This document shows positions 59,203 through 64,000 of a DNA stretch of 64,000 nucleotides, piece after piece. Positions within the stretch are counted from its first letter, which is position 1. Every line of letters begins with the position of its first letter. The position numbers and the translations under genes were made by a program. Source of the stretch: an uncultured Ruminococcus sp. (GTDB taxonomy: Bacteria; Bacillota; Clostridia; Oscillospirales; CAG-272); assembly GCA_902782445.1 (NCBI GenBank), contig CACZNC010000019.1:76662-140661 (forward strand). The letters run 5' to 3'. The notes under the pieces were generated by a model. The model was not told the DNA's origin. It was given only the letters and a program-made list of their open reading frames with translations, and ran no database searches.

Positions 59203-61542
59203 TTATTCTTGGTATTCAAAGTATTTGTTTGCAGCATCAAAATATCTATATAGAGCAACTGCGAAATTAATTTTTACATCATCAGGATTACTCATTACAT
59301 TAAGGATGGAATTGGAACAGGATAAACCATATACATCTACAGAAGCAGATCCATACCCAAGATTTACTTTGAACTTTGTACCAAGTGTATAGGCAGGGAT
59401 GTTTTTGATCGTGTACTTAATCGTTTTAGTCGTTTCTGAAATATCTACTTCAAAATCAACGTACCTTTCTCCATTCCCATAAGCAACATAAGGATCATTA
59501 GGAATCAGACTGCCAGAATAATCATCACGGAATTCTACAAATACTGTTATAGAAGTAACTGTATCAAGGGTCAGCATATAGGAAATGTCAGCATTCAATT
59601 CACTAGCCGCAGATTTATCAAAAGGAAAGTCCTTGGCACACTTAGTTACATAATCAATATCCTTTTCCGTATACGATTTTGTATATGCCTCTATTTCTTG
59701 ACAATCCACTCCAAGCTGCCATGAATCATGAACATCATCTAAATAAAGCTGAGCATAATGCCCAAAATCGGCGAGAGCGTGAACTAGATCAGTAACTTCC
59801 TGTGCGTACCCAGCACTCACCTTTTCATAGTCCTTAATATATTGGGCTACAGAATATGTAGTTGTCTTTGTTGAACTGCCATAATGATAGACCGCTGTTA
59901 TCGTATCGCCCATCTGGATCGAATTCAGGTGACACGTGAAGCCGTAATATAAGCCGGTAGAATTCTTGTTTTCAGCGTTGAAATCAACTCTGACTGCCTC
60001 TGTACTGGTTCCAATCGTAAATTCCATATAGCTGTTATTCCTGACGGATAGATCCGTTAGTGCCGACAGATCCATGAAGAAGTTCACAGCTATATCACCG
60101 GATAAGGTTAACGATTTCCTGACAAACATGGGTTCTGTAGGAGCAGTGTAATTATAATCTATCGTTGAAAGAATGAGAGCAGTTGTACCATAGAACTGCA
60201 GCGTATCATTATCATATGTATATGTAACTGTTTCTTCTTCTCCGTATATATCAAGCTTTCTTGTATAAGGATTAACAAGACCTGTTTCTTCAGATCCACT
60301 TCCTTTGAGGAATAGCTGATCAGGCGCACCAATTGAATTGCCATCACAGTTCGTGACATCGACCATATAATTTTTCCCATCGTCCATTGTCACGATATTC
60401 CACATGTGAGGTTCCCCTTCTCCCTCATACTCCATCGTGCCTGTCGGTGAAATACAGCTGATCTGTGAACTGTTAAAGGAGGTCAAATCACAGAGATACT
60501 GGAAAGCCTTTGAATAGCCTTCGCAGACTACAGTCGTTGAGTCATCTCCGTCAAACACCCAAATAAGCTGCCATGGGTTGGTATCGGAAATGGTGCCTCC
60601 AGTGGAAGACTGTTCGCGCGCTGCATCATTATATGAAGTCAGTTGGCAAATCCGGTCTTTGTAATAGACAAGCTTGTCGTAATCTGTTTTATCTTCTGCT
60701 TCAACGACAATCTGTTTTGCAGTGTTAACAGCGGCTGAGACAGATGAAATATTATCTATATCAATTGCGTATGGATCCGTTGAAGAAGACTGATATCTTG
60801 GGTTAACATCAAAAGAATATTGATATATATCAATCTTGTCAATATCATACGTTGCATAGTCTTCTCCCGTTTCTGTCGAATTCATGAAATAGAAAACTGC
60901 TTTGGGAGTGCCATTATCAATTAAATATGTCTGTCTTACCTCGATATCATGCGTGCCATAGCCAAACCCATTTGCCATCCAATATAATTCATAGGGGCAA
61001 TCCGCTCTAAGGGTATAACCTATTTTCTCCGGATTTGGAAATTCAATCATTTTATATAGTTTTTCAGCCGCTAAATCCGCTACCTTTTTCTTCGGGGTCC
61101 AATTATTGTCTACCAACTCGTACACACTCTCTCCAAGATTTAACTCATCTTCAACAAAGTAGATCTTGTCAACAAAGAGCTTAAGCGGAATGTTGATCTG
61201 TGCGCTTGCCCGATTTCCTGCCGCGATCTTCTTGATCTCCTCAAAAGTATAATCGTAGACCTTCTTCATAATTCCCGTCAAACCGCTTGCAGTCGGGGGA
61301 TTCGACCTCAGAGATGCTCCCTTCACCTGGGACTTTCCCTCTTCCATGAGGTAGTCCATCAGCAACTCATCGGGATTTCCGATTTCATCGACAGCCACAA
61401 ACTGCTCTGATCCCTTTACACGCTTGATAGACTCAACTTCGGGAATCTCTTCGATGATCGATACGGCCCCAGCCATTGTGGTTAAAGCCATTGCGGAGAT
61501 AAGAAGAGCAAGGATCCTGCTTTTCCAATGGCGATTACTCAT
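59203..61542 (-). CDS. secreted transglutaminase-like domain protein
   Basis: A 779-residue exported protein with a signal peptide ('RILALLISAMALTTMAGAVS'). In the middle, about residues 270-420, is a transglutaminase-like cysteine protease fold: 'TTVVCEGYSKAFQYLCDL' with the Cys, 'EPHMWNIVTMDDGKNYMVDVTNCD' with His and Asp. The C-terminal third is beta-rich without a match I recognise. Transglutaminase-like domains in Clostridia act as surface proteases or peptide cross-linkers. Start 61542 follows GAGAGGTTATT. Base composition is much more AT-rich than the rest of the window, indicating acquisition. Confidence 0.85.
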   Translation of the reverse strand: MSNRHWKSRILALLISAMALTTMAGAVSIIEEIPEVESIKRVKGSEQFVAVDEIGNPDELLMDYLMEEGKSQVKGASLRSNPPTASGLTGIMKKVYDYTFEEIKKIAAGNRASAQINIPLKLFVDKIYFVEDELNLGESVYELVDNNWTPKKKVADLAAEKLYKMIEFPNPEKIGYTLRADCPYELYWMANGFGYGTHDIEVRQTYLIDNGTPKAVFYFMNSTETGEDYATYDIDKIDIYQYSFDVNPRYQSSSTDPYAIDIDNISSVSAAVNTAKQIVVEAEDKTDYDKLVYYKDRICQLTSYNDAAREQSSTGGTISDTNPWQLIWVFDGDDSTTVVCEGYSKAFQYLCDLTSFNSSQISCISPTGTMEYEGEGEPHMWNIVTMDDGKNYMVDVTNCDGNSIGAPDQLFLKGSGSEETGLVNPYTRKLDIYGEEETVTYTYDNDTLQFYGTTALILSTIDYNYTAPTEPMFVRKSLTLSGDIAVNFFMDLSALTDLSVRNNSYMEFTIGTSTEAVRVDFNAENKNSTGLYYGFTCHLNSIQMGDTITAVYHYGSSTKTTTYSVAQYIKDYEKVSAGYAQEVTDLVHALADFGHYAQLYLDDVHDSWQLGVDCQEIEAYTKSYTEKDIDYVTKCAKDFPFDKSAASELNADISYMLTLDTVTSITVFVEFRDDYSGSLIPNDPYVAYGNGERYVDFEVDISETTKTIKYTIKNIPAYTLGTKFKVNLGYGSASVDVYGLSCSNSILNVMSNPDDVKINFAVALYRYFDAANKYFEYQE

Positions 61543-61607
61543 AATAACCTCTCTTTTCTTGTTCCGTTTGAAGGTTTCTCCCATGAAACGATACTTAAAG
61601 ATATCTA

Positions 61608-61636
61608 ATTATACCACACCCCCAGCCGAAACGCAA
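61608..61636 (-). promoter_or_regulatory. promoter of the transglutaminase-like gene
   Basis: On the minus strand TTGCGT (61631-61636) and TATAAT (61608-61613) have a 17-base spacer, giving a leader of about 60 bases. Confidence 0.75.
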
Positions 61637-61727
61637 TACCTGGGAGAAATATTTTCACCTCTTCGCGAGAATCGGACCCAATCGAAGCGGCTTTCAAATG
61701 CCTTGTGTTTCTGACACAGGTGAATGG

Positions 61728-61765
61728 AAAACACGCCGCGGGAAAGTTCTCTCTCCAACGGCGTG
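61728..61765 (-). terminator. terminator after the polysaccharide operon
   Basis: CACGCCG (61732-61738) and CGGCGTG (61759-61765) pair perfectly; on the minus strand the stem is followed by TTTTCC. A second perfect inverted repeat, CCGCTTTC/GAAAGCGG at 61816-61846, lies between it and the epimerase stop. Beyond these and the promoter, the 383-base gap 61543-61925 shows nothing recognisable. Confidence 0.55.
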
Positions 61766-61925
61766 GTTTATTGTCGTATCATATTTCCGGCTTCCTGTTC
61801 CGCTTCTTCGGTGGTCCGCTTTCTTTCGGCGGCATAACGAAAGCGGTTATGAACACACAGGGAAACAAGCCTTTTGCGTTTGCGCTTTCCCTGCCGCGGG
61901 ATTGCGGGAAGACGGCGATGTGAAG

Positions 61926-63014
61926 TCAAGCCCGATAATACTCCTTATACCACTCCGCGAACCGTCTCAGTCCTTCCCGGATCCCGATCTGCGGGCGGAA
62001 ACCGTAGTCCCGCTCGAGAGCTTCGCTGTCCGCGTAGGTCACGGGCACATCCCCGGGCTGCATACCGACAAGCTCGCGGTGGGCTTCGAAATCGTAGTCG
62101 GACGGAAGGACGCCGGCTCTCACCAGTTCTTCCTGCAAAGTGCTGACATAATCGAGCAGATTTTCCGGCGTACCTCCTCCGATGTTGTAGACGGCGTAGG
62201 GAGGCAGCGGGAGGCCGTCCTCGCCGGTCGCTTTCTCCGGGGCTCCCTGCATCACACGCAGAACGCCCTCCACGATATCGTCCACGTATGTGAAGTCCCG
62301 CTTGCAGTTGCCGTAGTTGAAGATCTGGATCGTCTTCCCTGCCGTGAGCTTCTGGGTCGCGGAAAAGTAGAACATGTCGGGGCGTCCCGCCGGTCCGTAA
62401 ACCGTGAAGAAGCGGAGGCCGGTGGAGGGGATGGAGTAGAGCTTGGAATAGGAATGCGCGAGGAGCTCGTTGCTCTTCTTCGTCGCGGCATAGAGGCTGA
62501 CCGGGGTGTCCACCTTATCGTCGGTGCTGAACGGGATCTTCTTGTTGCCGCCGTAGACGGAAGAACTGGACGCATACACGAGGTGCTCGACTCCCTTCCC
62601 GCCGCCGTCGTAAGAATGCCTGCACGCTTCGAGGATGTTGTAGAAACCGATGATGTTCGATTCGATATACACATCGGGGTGGTCGATGCTGTATCGGACG
62701 CCCGCCTGCGCCGCGAGGTTCACGACAACGGACGGTTTGTACTCTGTGAAAACCTGATCGACAAGGGACCGGTCCGCAATGGATCCGCGGACGAAGATGT
62801 GTTTTACAGGGGAAGTCTTCGCCGCCTCTTCGATGAGTCCCAACCGGTATTCTTTCAGCTTCGGATCGTAGTAGTCGTTCATGTTGTCGAAGGAGATCAC
62901 ACCCCCGCCGGAAAGTTCCTTCAAAAGGCGGAGTACAAGATTCGCTCCGATGAATCCGGGAGATCCCGTCACAAGGATTGTCTTGTTGTTCAAATCAATG
63001 TGTGTCTTGGCCAT
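61926..63014 (-). CDS. NAD-dependent epimerase (UDP-glucuronate 4-epimerase-like)
   Basis: A 362-residue extended SDR. 'ILVTGSPGFIGANLVLRLL' is the NAD-binding Rossmann loop (GxxGxxG with Ser-Pro), the catalytic 'YASSSSVYGGNKKIPF' and 'SLYAATKKSNELLAHSY' give Ser, Tyr and Lys, and 'GLRFFTVYGPAGRPDM' is the substrate strand typical of UDP-GlcA/GalA 4-epimerases. It would make UDP-galacturonate for a surface polysaccharide. A partial UDP-glucose dehydrogenase gene, whose product supplies UDP-glucuronate, lies two genes upstream. Confidence 0.93.
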   Translation of the reverse strand: MAKTHIDLNNKTILVTGSPGFIGANLVLRLLKELSGGGVISFDNMNDYYDPKLKEYRLGLIEEAAKTSPVKHIFVRGSIADRSLVDQVFTEYKPSVVVNLAAQAGVRYSIDHPDVYIESNIIGFYNILEACRHSYDGGGKGVEHLVYASSSSVYGGNKKIPFSTDDKVDTPVSLYAATKKSNELLAHSYSKLYSIPSTGLRFFTVYGPAGRPDMFYFSATQKLTAGKTIQIFNYGNCKRDFTYVDDIVEGVLRVMQGAPEKATGEDGLPLPPYAVYNIGGGTPENLLDYVSTLQEELVRAGVLPSDYDFEAHRELVGMQPGDVPVTYADSEALERDYGFRPQIGIREGLRRFAEWYKEYYRA

Positions 63015-63030
63015 GCTCTTGTGCTCCTTC

Positions 63031-63768
63031 TTATTTCTCGATTCCCTTGTAGTTCTGCTTCACGGCTTCATAGCTTTCCAGATTGCCGATGTCATACCGT
63101 TTCCCGGGCATCTCCATGCTGTGTATAACCGAGTGCCTGCACATCCAGGCGACAAGGCTTCCCGGAGCATCCGTCCCGCATCCGTCCGCGATGGCGTCCC
63201 CGATCTTTGCAGCGTCCGCCCGTGTGTAGAAATAGAACGGCGGGGTCGCCCAGTGTGACTTCGGATTCTCCGGCTTCTCTTCGAGGCTCTCGAGCAGATC
63301 ATCCGGACCGATCTCCGAGATACCGCACTTTTTCAGTTTTTTGGGATCGCTTTCCTCATACCGCATCGTGCAGGAGGTCCCCTTCTCTGCCGCGTACCTG
63401 ATGAAGCGGGTCAGGCTGAAATCCAGAACGTTGTCGCCCGCTATGACGAGGAGATCGTCGTCAAGGCCGAGGCTTTCGATCGCAAACTGCATGTCGCATA
63501 CCGCGCCGAGCCGGGTTTCGTTTGTGCTTGTTCCGTCGTCGACCACGGTGATCGGAAGGGTGTGAGCGGCCGCCCACTTGTTAAAGTGCTCTGCAAACTT
63601 GTGATTGGAGATCACGATGTATTCGTCAACAAGGCGCGCGGTATCTATGTCCTCGATCAGCCAGTCGAGGATCGTTTTATCCCCGACCTTCAGCAGCGGC
63701 TTCGGGAAATTCTCCGTGAGGGGATATAAGCGGGTCGCGTATCCCGCAGCGAGAATCAGGCATTTCAT
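63031..63768 (-). CDS. sugar-phosphate nucleotidyltransferase family protein
   Basis: A 245-residue NTP-transferase with 'LILAAGYATRLYPLTENFPKPLLKVG' (signature LAAGYATRLYPLT and the KPLL Lys), 'VIAGDNVLDF' with the metal Asp and 'KRYDIGNLESYEAVKQ' at the end. Such proteins activate sugar 1-phosphates as NDP-sugars (glucose, rhamnose-pathway or mannose types). It lacks the C-terminal helix of RmlA and so is closer to GlmU/GCD1-like short forms. Start 63768 is chosen over 63843 because the N-terminal motif begins there. It lies between the dehydrogenase and epimerase genes. Confidence 0.92.
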   Translation of the reverse strand: MKCLILAAGYATRLYPLTENFPKPLLKVGDKTILDWLIEDIDTARLVDEYIVISNHKFAEHFNKWAAAHTLPITVVDDGTSTNETRLGAVCDMQFAIESLGLDDDLLVIAGDNVLDFSLTRFIRYAAEKGTSCTMRYEESDPKKLKKCGISEIGPDDLLESLEEKPENPKSHWATPPFYFYTRADAAKIGDAIADGCGTDAPGSLVAWMCRHSVIHSMEMPGKRYDIGNLESYEAVKQNYKGIEK

Positions 63769-63871
63769 GGTTTTATCTTCCTTTGTTGCATCTTTTGGGG
63801 AGTTTTCCGCTTCTCCGCCAGGCGTTCTTTCATGCCGCCGCACAGCGGACGTCCGAAAAGGATGAAAGAGT

Positions 63872-64000
63872 TCAATCCCTTCTGAACAGGTCCCGCGTAT
63901 AGACCTTCTCCTTCACGTCGTCGAGGGTGGTATCATACCGGTTCGCGATGATGCATCCGCACATCGACTTGAACCGTTTCAGATTGTTGACGACCTTGCT
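63872..64000 (-). CDS. UDP-glucose 6-dehydrogenase, C-terminal fragment (gene continues beyond window)
   Basis: Only the last 42 codons are inside the window. They read through '[19 protein letters not shown]' and end '[14 protein letters not shown]' before a TGA, which matches the C-terminus of UDP-glucose/GDP-mannose dehydrogenases ('ANRYD...[12 protein letters not shown]'). The enzyme oxidises UDP-glucose to UDP-glucuronate, which fits the UDP-glucuronate-type epimerase two genes downstream. Confidence 0.88.
   Translation of the reverse strand, partial: SKVVNNLKRFKSMCGCIIANRYDTTLDDVKEKVYTRDLFRRD

Noticed and set aside
61816..61846. CCGCTTTC/GAAAGCGG inverted repeat as a mobile-element end or operator
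   Set aside because: It is a perfect but isolated 8-bp hairpin in a gap with other short palindromes; there is no transposase, target duplication or regulator next to it.
1..64000. tRNA genes, CRISPR arrays, insertion sequences, prophage or replication origin
   Set aside because: I looked for clusters of spaced direct repeats, transposase or integrase motifs, and tRNA-like cloverleaf segments in the gaps and found none. A tRNA scan and a repeat search would settle this.

Overview
The window looks like a chromosomal segment of a high-GC, Gram-positive, anaerobic Clostridia-type bacterium (Bacillota; possibly an uncultured gut Oscillospirales or Christensenellales relative). The basis is RicT/YaaT, a Firmicutes-type LexA with a GAAC-N4-GTTT operator, GlgD beside GlgC, an EF-P gene followed by a CD1247-type acidic zinc-ribbon protein, TmcAL, DUF4298, Cys-type sulfatase chemistry, and many TTGACA-17-TATAAT promoters with strong GGAGG ribosome binding sites. 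No rRNA, tRNA, CRISPR array, insertion sequence or phage gene was seen.

Layout. 1-11.4 kb (minus strand): a glycogen operon glgB-glgC-glgD-glgA-glgP followed by a GH13 alpha-glucan hydrolase, then a separately promoted GH130 phosphorylase cut by the window edge. 11.5-14.8 kb (minus): mpg, two small ABM/VOC proteins, a Gfo/Idh/MocA oxidoreductase and lexA. 14.8-19.5 kb (plus): efp, the CD1247-like protein, then a BlaI-type repressor with an unusual M56 (BlaR1-like) membrane peptidase. 19.6-24 kb (minus): lactonase, DUF4298, histidine phosphatase, GH43, an Xre regulator with a membrane partner, and a secreted protein. 24-35.2 kb (plus): holB, ricT, ferredoxin, a methyltransferase, rsmI, sugar isomerase, sulfatase, nagA, metG, tatD and a TatD-associated radical SAM gene. 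35-39 kb: tmcAL (minus), ackA and a DHHW lipoprotein (plus).

39.3-57.9 kb (minus) is the accessory heart of the window. One operon encodes a propeller/solute-binding lipoprotein, two sugar-type ABC permeases, a propeller-only lipoprotein, two paralogous small membrane proteins, another propeller/solute-binding lipoprotein, a SUKH protein and a small anchored protein. An ECF sigma factor and a DUF4367-like anti-sigma factor lie between this operon and a second one. The second operon is a tandem array of four long lipoproteins with the same two-part build (about 300 residues of propeller-like repeats, then an extracellular solute-binding domain) and no permease. One array member is broken by a single in-frame TAG at a position where its paralogs have Gln. 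Adjacent array genes are translationally coupled because the conserved C-terminal Leu/Phe-Glu-Gly-stop codons also carry the ribosome binding site of the next gene.

58-61.6 kb holds an SLH protein, a 41-residue acidic peptide gene and a large transglutaminase-like surface protein. The latter two are visibly AT-rich and were probably acquired. 61.9-64 kb (minus) is part of a surface polysaccharide locus: nucleotide-sugar dehydrogenase (partial), nucleotidyltransferase, and UDP-glucuronate-type 4-epimerase.

The best candidate for an undescribed system is the propeller/solute-binding lipoprotein array with its neighbouring ECF sigma/anti-sigma pair. A surface sensing role is my inference only.
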